Below, one piece after another: positions 1 through 5,221 of a DNA stretch of 5,221 bases. Each line of letters opens with the position of its first letter. Positions within the stretch are counted from its first letter, which is position 1. Below the pieces are notes generated by a model. The model ran no database searches and was not told the origin of the DNA. It saw only the letters and a list, made by a program, of their open reading frames with translations. The position numbers were made by a program, and so were the translations under genes. The DNA lies in assembly GCA_002308935.1 (NCBI GenBank), contig DBWN01000238.1, forward strand, positions 658 through 5,878, given 5' to 3'. The DNA comes from Bacteroidales bacterium UBA1237. Its GTDB lineage: Bacteria; Bacteroidota; Bacteroidia; Bacteroidales; UBA932.

Positions 1-354
1 CTGACAAACACCGGAAAGATAACCTACCGGAAGGATCCGGCCCCTACCCTGATGTTCCACGGAATCGATGACAGGCTCGTTAACTACAAAGGGCTCACGA
101 TCTTCAACTGGAGATTCTGGGGAACTCACAAGATGACTTCACTGTTCCGCAAGAACAATTACGTGTACAACACTTACAGGTTCGTCGGAGACGGACACGA
201 TATCGCGGCAAGCATGATGGAGACCATCCCTGAGCAGATCCGATTCCTTGAAGCGGATGTCACCCTGGGTATCCGAAGGATATTGGACAATACTGTGGAA
301 GACCCTTCCATTCCCGAATTCGGGTTCGATTTGAGCAGATCTGATCTTTATTGA
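1..354 (+). CDS. Alpha/beta hydrolase (esterase/lipase-like), C-terminal part
   Basis: The frame is open from the first base and ends at TGA 352-354, giving 117 visible residues; the N-terminal part, with the oxyanion hole and nucleophile serine, lies outside the window. Two late elements of the alpha/beta-hydrolase fold are visible. PTLMFHGIDDRLV (residues 16-28) is the strand-6 turn HGxxDxxV that carries the catalytic Asp (probably Asp24), and VGDGHDIA (62-69) carries the catalytic His (His66). The spacing of about 40 residues and a helical tail after the His fit the small secreted or cytoplasmic carboxylesterases common in Bacteroidales. The substrate cannot be told from this fragment. The ATG at 52 falls inside the domain just before the Asp motif, so it is not the true start. 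The gene converges on the downstream phosphorylase gene and shares its terminator hairpin. The fold is fairly certain; esterase activity is inference. Confidence 0.75.
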   Translation: MTNTGKITYRKDPAPTLMFHGIDDRLVNYKGLTIFNWRFWGTHKMTSLFRKNNYVYNTYRFVGDGHDIAASMMETIPEQIRFLEADVTLGIRRILDNTVEDPSIPEFGFDLSRSDLY

Positions 355-360
355 TTTTAC

Positions 361-417
361 AGACAATACCTTAAAAAGACTGATGGCCGGAAAATCCGGC
401 CATCAATCGTATTGTCT
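361..417. terminator. Nested hairpin terminator between convergent genes
   Basis: A perfect 11-bp GC-rich stem, TGATGGCCGGA (381-391) and TCCGGCCATCA (395-405), closes on an AAA loop. It is enclosed by a second perfect 9-bp inverted repeat, AGACAATAC (361-369) and GTATTGTCT (409-417). Reading the minus strand, the inner stem is followed three bases later by TTTTT (complement of 374-378), so it is a good intrinsic terminator for the phosphorylase gene. On the plus strand the tail is only moderately T-rich, so termination of the hydrolase gene is likely but weaker. It fills the 73-bp gap between the two stop codons. Confidence 0.8.
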
Positions 418-427
418 TGTTCCACTA

Positions 428-1300
428 TCAGTCTTCTGTAAGTTTCTGCAGAGCGAGCTCCACAAGCCCTCTCACCTGAGGCTTATAGTCGGGATTGCTG
501 TTCTGAAGGTACCTGTTGGCGATTGCGCAGCATACTGTTCCGGCTTCATGTCCCAGATGTTTGGACATACCAGCGACAGCGGATGACTCCATTTCGAAGT
601 TGGTTATCCTGTAGTCGCCGAAGCGGTATGACTCGAACTTCTCCAGCATGTCAGGCATGGCGAGAGGAAGACGAAGGACTCTTCCCTGAGGACCGTAGAA
701 TCCGCAAGCCGAGATGGTCACACCCTTCACGGTGCACCCTTCGAACTTGTCGATGAGCTTCTGGCTTGCCTTGACGAAATAGGGAGCAGGGAGATGTCTG
801 TCCCAACCGACATGCTCAACGAAAGCCTTTTCCATGTCAAGCTCAGAGATATTGTCCCTGTCCGCGTACCAGTTCAGAAGTCCGTCGCATCCTACTGAGA
901 TGTGTGAGAAGATATATGAACCGAGGGGGATGTCTGGTTGGATTGCACCCGTAGTACCGATACGAAGGATTGTAAGAGTCCTGTGCTCGGGTTTCACTTC
1001 ACGGGTCGCGAAATCCACGTTGGCCAGAGCGTCCAGTTCAGTCATGACGATATCGATATTGTCGGTACCGATTCCTGTGGAAAGGACTGTCACTCTCTTG
1101 CCGTTATACTTTCCGGTCACTGAGACGAACTCACGGGAAGCATGACGGAACTCGATGTCAGAGAGGAATTCCGCTACCATGTCCACTCTTCCGGGATCTC
1201 CTACAAGGATCACATTGTCGGCGAGTTCCTCGGGTTTCAGATGAATATGGAATACGGATCCGTCAGCATTGATGATAAGTTCTGATTCTGCTATTCTCAT
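428..1300 (-). CDS. udp: Uridine phosphorylase-type nucleoside phosphorylase
   Basis: This 290-residue protein belongs to the PNP/UDP nucleoside phosphorylase family (NP-I fold). Such enzymes cleave nucleosides with phosphate to give the free base and (deoxy)ribose 1-phosphate, in cytoplasmic salvage. Visible motifs are GDPGR (34-38, phosphate-binding loop), STGIGTDN (74-81), RIGTTGA (113-119, with the second phosphate-contacting Arg113), GFYGPQGR (200-207) and NFEMESS (234-240, where the EME contacts the ribose). Gln205 and Arg207 form a QxR pair like the uracil-contacting Gln and Arg of E. coli Udp, which favours uridine over purine substrates; this is inference from the motif. It is longer than E. 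coli Udp (253), as is usual for Bacteroidota members, with extra sequence around 140-190. The ATG at 1298-1300 puts the GDPGR loop at the expected distance; the leader has no Shine-Dalgarno sequence. It is a single-gene unit, with a promoter candidate upstream and a terminator 11 bp past the stop. Confidence 0.88.
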   Translation of the reverse strand: MRIAESELIINADGSVFHIHLKPEELADNVILVGDPGRVDMVAEFLSDIEFRHASREFVSVTGKYNGKRVTVLSTGIGTDNIDIVMTELDALANVDFATREVKPEHRTLTILRIGTTGAIQPDIPLGSYIFSHISVGCDGLLNWYADRDNISELDMEKAFVEHVGWDRHLPAPYFVKASQKLIDKFEGCTVKGVTISACGFYGPQGRVLRLPLAMPDMLEKFESYRFGDYRITNFEMESSAVAGMSKHLGHEAGTVCCAIANRYLQNSNPDYKPQVRGLVELALQKLTED

Positions 1301-1366
1301 ATTGCTGTCAGTTTTAGTGTTTCAAAATGCAAAAGGCGGGGAAATCAAACCTCTCCCCACCGATAG

Positions 1367-1398
1367 CAAATATGATGAAAAAAAACATGAATTGCAAT
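1367..1398 (-). promoter_or_regulatory. Candidate promoter of the phosphorylase gene
   Basis: On the minus strand, CATATTTG (plus 1367-1374) matches the Bacteroidota -7 element TAnnTTTG at all but the first fixed base. ATTG (plus 1395-1398) lies 20 bp upstream and fits the -33 element TTTG at three of four bases. Transcription would start near 1360, leaving a leader of about 60 nt. That leader contains a small GGGGA/TCCCC inverted repeat (1338-1342 and 1354-1358) of unknown meaning. The call rests on consensus match and position only. Confidence 0.45.
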
Positions 1399-1437
1399 AA
1401 TTGCCTCCGGGCTGGGGGATAGTGGCGGATTTTTCAC

Positions 1438-1472
1438 TACTTTTGCATCCGGAAGAGCCCTGAAGGGGCTTT
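1438..1472 (+). promoter_or_regulatory. Candidate promoter and leader hairpin of the DUF4293 gene
   Basis: TACTTTTG (1438-1445) is a perfect match to the Bacteroidota -7 element TAnnTTTG. No clear -33 TTTG is seen at 17-23 bp upstream. Transcription would start around 1450. Just downstream, AGAGCCC (1454-1460) and GGGCTTT (1466-1472) form a short hairpin, with one G-U pair, in the leader. The promoter position also argues for the ATG at 1497 as the start of the gene, because the ATG at 1473 would sit directly against the hairpin. Confidence 0.5.
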
Positions 1473-1496
1473 ATGCAAACGAAAAAGACAATTATT

Positions 1497-1934
1497 ATGT
1501 GGCAAAGAGCACAGACACTTTACCTTGCGATTTCGACAATCCTCATAGGGCTCATGTTCTTCATGGCCAAAGCGGCAGTATACGGTGCTGACGGGAGCGT
1601 TGTGGAGGAGTTCAAGTTCACCACCTATGTCCCCTATCTCATTCTCATCATCATCGTCACATTGTTGAATATCCTCGCCCTCACCACATGGAATTTCAGA
1701 GTGTTCCAGATGAGGACAGCCACCCTTGCGGCGCTCATTACGGTGGCGCTCCAAGCATGGATACTGGTGGACTTCATCAGCACCCATGACACCATGGTAT
1801 TCAAGGTGGCGGCCATTTTCCCGCTGATAGCGATAATATTCGATGTCCTTGCGATAAGGGGGATCTTCGCGGATCAGATGCTGGTCGAAAGCGCTTACCA
1901 TCTCCGCAAATCCAGGAGTGAAAGGAGGAAATAG
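1497..1934 (+). CDS. DUF4293 family four-helix membrane protein
   Basis: This 145-residue integral membrane protein has four hydrophobic segments, at about residues 6-26, 43-64, 75-94 and 100-122, and a short positively charged C-terminal tail (LRKSRSERRK). The start MWQRAQTLYLA, followed at once by the first membrane segment, and the end ADQMLVESAYHLRKS match the pattern of DUF4293, a family of unknown function found in Bacteroidota. The ATG at 1473 would add eight residues (MQTKKTII) that are not usual in the family, so 1497 is preferred; the coding frame is the same. Neither start has a Shine-Dalgarno sequence. The gene stands alone, with its own -7 element upstream and a terminator about 30 bp past the stop. 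The phosphorylase diverges from it, but nothing visible links their functions. The family assignment is from memory of the sequence pattern. Confidence 0.8.
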   Translation: MWQRAQTLYLAISTILIGLMFFMAKAAVYGADGSVVEEFKFTTYVPYLILIIIVTLLNILALTTWNFRVFQMRTATLAALITVALQAWILVDFISTHDTMVFKVAAIFPLIAIIFDVLAIRGIFADQMLVESAYHLRKSRSERRK

Positions 1935-1962
1935 TTCCCTTTGAGGACCCTAAGAAAAAGTG

Positions 1963-1999
1963 AAGGCGGCATCGGAAACACACTTTCCTTTGCCGCTTT
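1963..1999. terminator. Bidirectional intrinsic terminator
   Basis: The stem AAGGCGGCA (1963-1971) pairs with TGCCGCTTT (1991-1999), with one G-U pair. A 2x2 internal loop separates it from a second stem, GGAAA (1974-1978) with TTTCC (1984-1988), closed by CACAC. The plus strand ends in CTTTTCC. The minus strand reads CACTTTTTC after the stem. It can therefore terminate both the DUF4293 gene (+) and the LytTR gene (-), which converge here. Confidence 0.8.
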
Positions 2000-2036
2000 T
2001 CCGTTGCTCCTGTCCGCTCTTGGACTTGAGCAAAAG

Positions 2037-2909
2037 TCATTTGGTGTTGAACCTCTTCAGGACGTTCTCCGAATAAGTCTTGGTGATGGGTATCGGAGGA
2101 ATGGCATCGTTCTCAAGATCCAGTTCATATCCGTCCTTCTCTTTCCGGAGCACCTTGACCTTCTCCATATTGACAATGTACTTCCTGTGGCAGCGCACAA
2201 GGCTGCTTCCGCTGAAACTCTCTTCAATAGTCTTGAGCCTGCAACGCAGCATATACTTGGTAAGGTCTCCTTTACTGTCAGTGTACCAAACGATGACATA
2301 GTTGTCGTCTGACTCGATATAATAGAGGTTCGTCAGGCTCACCGCAAGCTTAAGCACTCCGCTGTTGTCGAAAAGGGTTATCTTCTGCTCGTCATTGGGA
2401 GATACCGGCTTGTCGGAAACGACGCTCTTGTAGTTCATAAGGCGGATAGTTTTGTTCTTGTCAATGATGGCGAAGAACATGCCCGCTATGATATAAGGGA
2501 TCACCAAGGACACAAAGCAGTAGACCAATGCATCCAGATATATTTTAGCGAAGGAAGGATCGTCAAGATGGATTATCCCCAAAGAATCCCCTTGTATCGA
2601 GAATATCGTGTAAAGAAGGCATATGACCAGAACTTCGACAAGATTCCATGCCACATATTGGAAATACGACATCTCGAACATGTACCTTGTGGAGTACATT
2701 ATCCTCTTGCTGAAAATGACGGTCAGAAGGCCGATAATGTAGAACAGGGCTGTGAAGGCGAAAGCCTGAGAGGCTCCTAATTCAAACCACGCGTTATGTG
2801 AAAAAGGGATACTGACCAACATGAACACAAGAGAGAAGAACGCCGTAAAAGTAACGGTCGCTATGAGCTGGTATTTCGCCCTGAAATATGCCGGCAACTT
2901 CTGGTTCAT
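2037..2909 (-). CDS. Membrane-anchored LytTR-family transcription regulator
   Basis: With this start the protein has 290 residues. The N-terminal half carries four hydrophobic segments, at about residues 15-35, 48-68, 83-105 and 125-148. The C-terminal ~110 residues are a LytTR DNA-binding domain, with its typical strand YYIESDDNYVIVWY (196-209) and LVRCHRKYIVNMEKV (237-251). LytTR domains bind pairs of direct repeats. This membrane-LytTR layout, without a response-regulator receiver domain, is common in Bacteroidota; the signal sensed is unknown. The open frame extends to an ATG at 2967-2969 (310 residues), with another ATG at 2928-2930. I prefer 2907-2909 because the protein then begins MNQKLPAYFRAKYQLI just before the first membrane segment, and because a perfect -7 element lies at 2949-2956, inside the longer version. 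It diverges from fabH, so regulation of fabH/fabF or of itself is possible but unproven. It ends at a bidirectional terminator. Confidence 0.85.
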   Translation of the reverse strand: MNQKLPAYFRAKYQLIATVTFTAFFSLVFMLVSIPFSHNAWFELGASQAFAFTALFYIIGLLTVIFSKRIMYSTRYMFEMSYFQYVAWNLVEVLVICLLYTIFSIQGDSLGIIHLDDPSFAKIYLDALVYCFVSLVIPYIIAGMFFAIIDKNKTIRLMNYKSVVSDKPVSPNDEQKITLFDNSGVLKLAVSLTNLYYIESDDNYVIVWYTDSKGDLTKYMLRCRLKTIEESFSGSSLVRCHRKYIVNMEKVKVLRKEKDGYELDLENDAIPPIPITKTYSENVLKRFNTK

Positions 2910-2948
2910 GGTCTTTGAATAGCCCTTCATAAGGGTTTCGTCAGAATA

Positions 2949-2956
2949 CAAAGGTA
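2949..2956 (-). promoter_or_regulatory. Candidate -7 promoter element of the LytTR gene
   Basis: On the minus strand this reads TACCTTTG, a perfect TAnnTTTG. No TTTG-like -33 element lies 17-23 bp upstream, which might mean activator dependence. Transcription would begin near 2943, giving a leader of about 34 nt to the ATG at 2907-2909. If it is real, the longer ATG at 2967-2969 would not be in the transcript. Confidence 0.4.
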
Positions 2957-2969
2957 ACATTTTTCCCAT

Positions 2970-2996
2970 GAATTTCTCTTCATATAGAAGAATTTC
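2970..2996. repeat. Tandem GAATTTC repeat upstream of the LytTR gene
   Basis: GAATTTC occurs at 2970-2976 and again at 2990-2996, 20 bp apart start to start, about two helical turns. Between them is a 5-bp inverted repeat, TCTTC (2977-2981) and GAAGA (2987-2991), around ATATA. Paired direct repeats at about this spacing are how LytTR regulators bind DNA in general, and the site lies just upstream of the candidate -7 element of a LytTR gene. The repeat unit does not closely match the published LytTR box, so the operator role is only a suggestion. Confidence 0.3.
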
Positions 2997-3069
2997 ACCC
3001 CAAATGAGGACAAATCACCCACAAAAACCGCCAGAAATAACACTTTCGGAAACTTCGCCACAAATATTT

Positions 3070-3098
3070 TTTGTTTACGCGCGTAGGCTGTATCTTCG
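3070..3098 (+). promoter_or_regulatory. Candidate fabH promoter with internal palindrome
   Basis: TTTG (3070-3073) and TATCTTCG (3091-3098, one mismatch to TAnnTTTG) are 17 bp apart, at the short end of the range seen in Bacteroidota. The spacer holds a perfect 10-bp palindrome, TACGCGCGTA (3076-3085). Transcription would start near 3104, giving a leader of about 65 nt before the fabH ATG. That leader contains a small TGCCT/AGGCA repeat at 3124-3135. The palindrome could be a repressor site or simply a CG-rich spacer. Confidence 0.45.
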
Positions 3099-3171
3099 CA
3101 GCCGAAATTGAAGAAAACCCACCTGCCTAAAGGCAAAACAGAGGGGTCCATAATATCAAAAAACTACTGAA

Positions 3172-4119
3172 ATGAAGATTTTAGGAACAGGCAGCGCAAT
3201 CCCGACCAAGGTGGTCACCAATCAGATGCTCTCGGAGTTTCTGGACACTTCCGAAGAGTGGATCGTGCCACGTACAGGCATCCATTCCCGCCACGTGATC
3301 TCAAGCGAGAATCTTGAAGACTTCGGAGTGAAAGCCGCCCTCAACGCCCTTGAAATGTCTGGGCTCGGAGTGGAGGACATCGATTACTTCATCTGCTCGA
3401 ACGTGGTGAACGAGTACGTGACCCCGAGCATGAGCTGCATCATCGCATCGAAGATCGGTCTCACTTGCCCCTGCGTCGACATCAACTGCGCCTGCCCCGG
3501 ATTCATATATGCACTTGACATCGCCGAGTCAAGATATCTTGCCGGCAAATCCAAGAACATTCTCATCGTCTGCGTCGAGGAACCCACCAGAATGTGCTCC
3601 TGGGAAGACAGGTCCACATGCGTCCTGTTCGGAGACGGTGCCGGTGCCGTCGTCCTTGGTGAAGGCGACAATATCAAAGGCATCGAGCTTCACTCCCAAC
3701 CCGACCCGAACAAGATCTGGGAGACCCGTACTCTTGAGCCCACACCATACATCACCAAGGAAGAGCACAGCACTCCTATGCAGATGAGGGGAAGAGAAGT
3801 CTTCAAGTTCGCCGTCAACGCCTCAACCCGTGACGTGGAATCCCTCCTTTCGACAATCGGAATGAAGAAAGAGGAAGTCGGTTACTACATGGTCCATCAG
3901 GCCAACAAGAGGATCATCGATGCCATCAAGCAGTACCTCGGAGAAAGCGATGAGAAATTCCCGACCAACATCGAGGACCACGGAAACTCTTCATCCGCCT
4001 CTTGCCCCATACTCCTTGACGAATGCAACCGTCGTGGACTGTTCAAGAAAGGTGACATACTTGTATTCAGCGCCTTCGGTGCCGGATTGCTTTCAGGTGT
4101 CGCAGTCCTCGAATGGTAA
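3172..4119 (+). CDS. fabH: 3-oxoacyl-ACP synthase III (FabH)
   Basis: This 315-residue thiolase-fold enzyme (E. coli FabH has 317) condenses acetyl- or another acyl-CoA with malonyl-ACP to start fatty-acid chains in the cytoplasm. The N-terminus KILGTGSAIPTKVVTN, then DTSEEWIVPRTGI (25-37), is typical of FabH. The triad is complete: Cys108 in NCACPGF, His242 in VHQANKRI and Asn272 in GNSSSAS. GDGAGAVVLG (154-163) and the C-terminal FGAGLLSGVAVLEW also fit. The residue after the nucleophile is Pro, where most FabH proteins have Ala or Ser, and the protein is rich in Cys (eleven, five of them in residues 89-108). ATG 3172 is the first start after an in-frame TAA at 3151-3153; the leader is A-rich without a Shine-Dalgarno sequence. 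fabF follows 92 bp later on the same strand with no obvious terminator between, so the two are likely co-expressed at least in part. Whether this is the main or an accessory FabH cannot be told here. Confidence 0.92.
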   Translation: MKILGTGSAIPTKVVTNQMLSEFLDTSEEWIVPRTGIHSRHVISSENLEDFGVKAALNALEMSGLGVEDIDYFICSNVVNEYVTPSMSCIIASKIGLTCPCVDINCACPGFIYALDIAESRYLAGKSKNILIVCVEEPTRMCSWEDRSTCVLFGDGAGAVVLGEGDNIKGIELHSQPDPNKIWETRTLEPTPYITKEEHSTPMQMRGREVFKFAVNASTRDVESLLSTIGMKKEEVGYYMVHQANKRIIDAIKQYLGESDEKFPTNIEDHGNSSSASCPILLDECNRRGLFKKGDILVFSAFGAGLLSGVAVLEW

Positions 4120-4144
4120 TTCAGTCCATATCAATAATTTTTAG

Positions 4145-4165
4145 TATATTTGCAAATTGATTTGC
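4145..4165 (+). promoter_or_regulatory. Candidate fabF promoter with overlapping inverted repeats
   Basis: TATATTTG (4145-4152) is a perfect TAnnTTTG element, 60 bp before the fabF ATG; no good -33 element is seen. Overlapping it are the perfect palindrome ATTTGCAAAT (4148-4157) and the inverted repeat GCAAAT-TG-ATTTGC (4152-4165). The hexamer ATTTGC or its complement thus occurs three times across the -7 element and the expected start of transcription. Further down the leader, GCCGG (4164-4168) and CCGGC (4179-4183) can form a small hairpin that lacks a T-run, so it is not a terminator for fabH. Confidence 0.5.
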
Positions 4166-4211
4166 CGGCACTTTCCGACCGGCGCCACATATATCAGACA
4201 ACCCGAATAAT

Positions 4212-5221
4212 ATGAGCGATATCAAACGTGTAGTTGTAACCGGAATGGGAGTGATCTCATCGGTTGGCAACAATGTCGAGACCTTTTGGCAGAACCTTAT
4301 CAACGGTGTCTGCGGAATCGAGTACATAACTGAATTCCCGACTGACGACCTTCCGGTCAAGATAGCGGGCAAAATCAAAGACTTCAATCCTGAGGACTAC
4401 GGAATGGACAAGCCCTTCATCCGCAAGCAGGACCTCTTCACACAGTTCGGAATGGCGGCCGCTTACCAGGCCATGAACGATGCTGACCTCCACACCACCG
4501 GTGATGAAAAGAACATCGACCCGTTCCGCCTGGGTGTATACGTAGGTTCCGGAATCGGCGGATTCGAAGTACAGTACAGGGAGACCGCCAAGATGATCGA
4601 GGACCCTTCAGGTCACTGGATCTCTCCCCTGTTCATCCCTACGATGATTTCAAACATCGCTGCAGGACACATTGCGATCAAGCATAACGCCCAGGGCCCT
4701 TGCCTTGACATCGTCACCGCTTGCGCCACATCTTCACATTGCCTCGGTGAGGCTTTCAGGGCCATCCGTCACGGATACGCTGACGCCATCATAGCAGGAG
4801 GTTGCGAGAACGCCACCATTCCTCTCGGAATCGCCGGCTTCGCTAATGCAAAGGCTCTCTCCAGGGCCGAGAACCCCAAATACGCTTCCCTTCCCTTCAA
4901 CGCCAACAGGCAGGGATTCGTAATGGGAGACGGTGCAGGTATCATCGTCCTTGAGGAATACGAACACGCAAAAGCAAGAGGCGCCAAGATCTATGGTGAA
5001 ATGGTCGGTTACGGCAACACCTGTGACGCTTACCACGCTACAGCACCAAGACCTGACGGAACCACCCAGGCCAAGTGCATCAGCCTCGCTCTTGAGGAAG
5101 GCGGATTCGACAAGGAGAAGGACAACCTCTACATCAATGCCCACGGTACCGGTACCAAGCTCAACGACCTCGCTGAGACCACAGCATACAAGATCGCTTT
5201 GGGAGATTTCGCGTACAAGGC
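4212..5221 (+). CDS. fabF: 3-oxoacyl-ACP synthase II (FabF), 3' truncated by window edge
   Basis: Frame 4212 stays open to the last base, giving 336 complete codons. FabF proteins are about 410-420 residues, so some 80 are missing. The enzyme elongates acyl-ACP with malonyl-ACP in fatty-acid synthesis. It opens with MSDIKRVVVTGMGVISSVG, the usual FabF start. The nucleophile is Cys171 in DIVTACATSSH, and the first active-site His is His311 in NAHGTGTKLND. PFNANRQGFVMGDGAGIIVLEE (229-249) is the conserved core segment. The later Lys and second His lie outside the window. ATG 4212 matches the family N-terminus; the leader has no Shine-Dalgarno sequence. It lies downstream of fabH on the same strand, with its own -7 element in the gap and no acyl carrier protein gene between. 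The family is certain; KAS II rather than KAS I is inferred from overall similarity to bacterial FabF. Confidence 0.93.
   Translation, partial: MSDIKRVVVTGMGVISSVGNNVETFWQNLINGVCGIEYITEFPTDDLPVKIAGKIKDFNPEDYGMDKPFIRKQDLFTQFGMAAAYQAMNDADLHTTGDEKNIDPFRLGVYVGSGIGGFEVQYRETAKMIEDPSGHWISPLFIPTMISNIAAGHIAIKHNAQGPCLDIVTACATSSHCLGEAFRAIRHGYADAIIAGGCENATIPLGIAGFANAKALSRAENPKYASLPFNANRQGFVMGDGAGIIVLEEYEHAKARGAKIYGEMVGYGNTCDAYHATAPRPDGTTQAKCISLALEEGGFDKEKDNLYINAHGTGTKLNDLAETTAYKIALGDFAYK

Noticed and set aside
383..756. Open frames on the plus strand opposite the phosphorylase gene
   Set aside because: One starts inside the terminator hairpin and both run antisense to conserved Udp motifs. The sequences are low-quality and there is no promoter.
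1473..1496. ATG at 1473 as the start of the DUF4293 protein
   Set aside because: The added MQTKKTII is not typical of the family, and the codon abuts a leader hairpin. The ATG at 1497 gives the standard MxQR start.
1437..1901. 154-codon open frame on the minus strand opposite the DUF4293 gene
   Set aside because: It is antisense to a well-recognised membrane protein. Its composition is that of a reverse-strand shadow, rich in Glu, His and Arg, with no recognisable motif.
3124..3135. TGCCT-AA-AGGCA as a leader hairpin or terminator in front of fabH
   Set aside because: A two-base loop forces the stem down to three pairs, and no T-run follows.
4734..5144. 136-codon open frame on the minus strand opposite fabF
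   Set aside because: It overlaps the catalytic core of FabF completely. Its Val/Ser/Gly-rich sequence has no domain features and arises from the reverse reading of fabF codons.
3172..5221. Specialised biosynthetic cluster (aryl polyene or polyketide type) built around the two ketosynthases
   Set aside because: Only standard FabH and FabF are visible, with no ACP, aminotransferase, ammonia-lyase or dehydratase in the window. Ordinary fatty-acid synthesis is the simpler reading, though the genes past the edge are unseen.

Overview
The window looks like chromosome of a Bacteroidota member, most likely a Bacteroidales gut-type anaerobe with fairly balanced base composition. Four things point there. 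One gene encodes a DUF4293 four-helix membrane protein, a family essentially confined to this phylum. None of the starts has a Shine-Dalgarno sequence; they follow A/T-rich leaders instead. Several intergenic regions carry the phylum's -7 promoter element TAnnTTTG, sometimes with a -33 TTTG-like element. The alpha/beta hydrolase, nucleoside phosphorylase and LytTR proteins are of the types common in Bacteroidales. A genus cannot be named from the sequence alone.

Layout, left to right. Positions 1-354 (+) hold the C-terminal end of an alpha/beta hydrolase. Positions 428-1300 (-) hold a uridine phosphorylase-type nucleoside phosphorylase. The two genes converge on a strong nested hairpin terminator. 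A short divergent region at 1301-1496 carries promoter elements for both the phosphorylase (-) and the DUF4293 membrane protein (+, 1497-1934). DUF4293 then converges on a membrane-anchored LytTR transcription regulator (-, 2037 to about 2909) across a second, bidirectional terminator. A divergent intergenic region of about 260 bp separates the regulator from fabH (+, 3172-4119), which encodes 3-ketoacyl-ACP synthase III. After 92 bp that include a separate promoter element comes fabF (+, 4212 to the window edge), a 3-ketoacyl-ACP synthase II cut off at its 3' end.

Functionally these are mostly independent housekeeping units: pyrimidine nucleoside salvage (Udp), fatty-acid chain initiation (FabH) and fatty-acid elongation (FabF). 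The one arrangement that suggests a regulatory link is the LytTR membrane regulator diverging from the fabH-fabF pair. Its upstream region contains a direct repeat two helical turns apart, and the fabH promoter contains a perfect palindrome. No mobile element, CRISPR array, tRNA or rRNA is visible. I see no clear sign of a wholly new system; the points worth checking are the FabH active-site context and the regulatory repeats.
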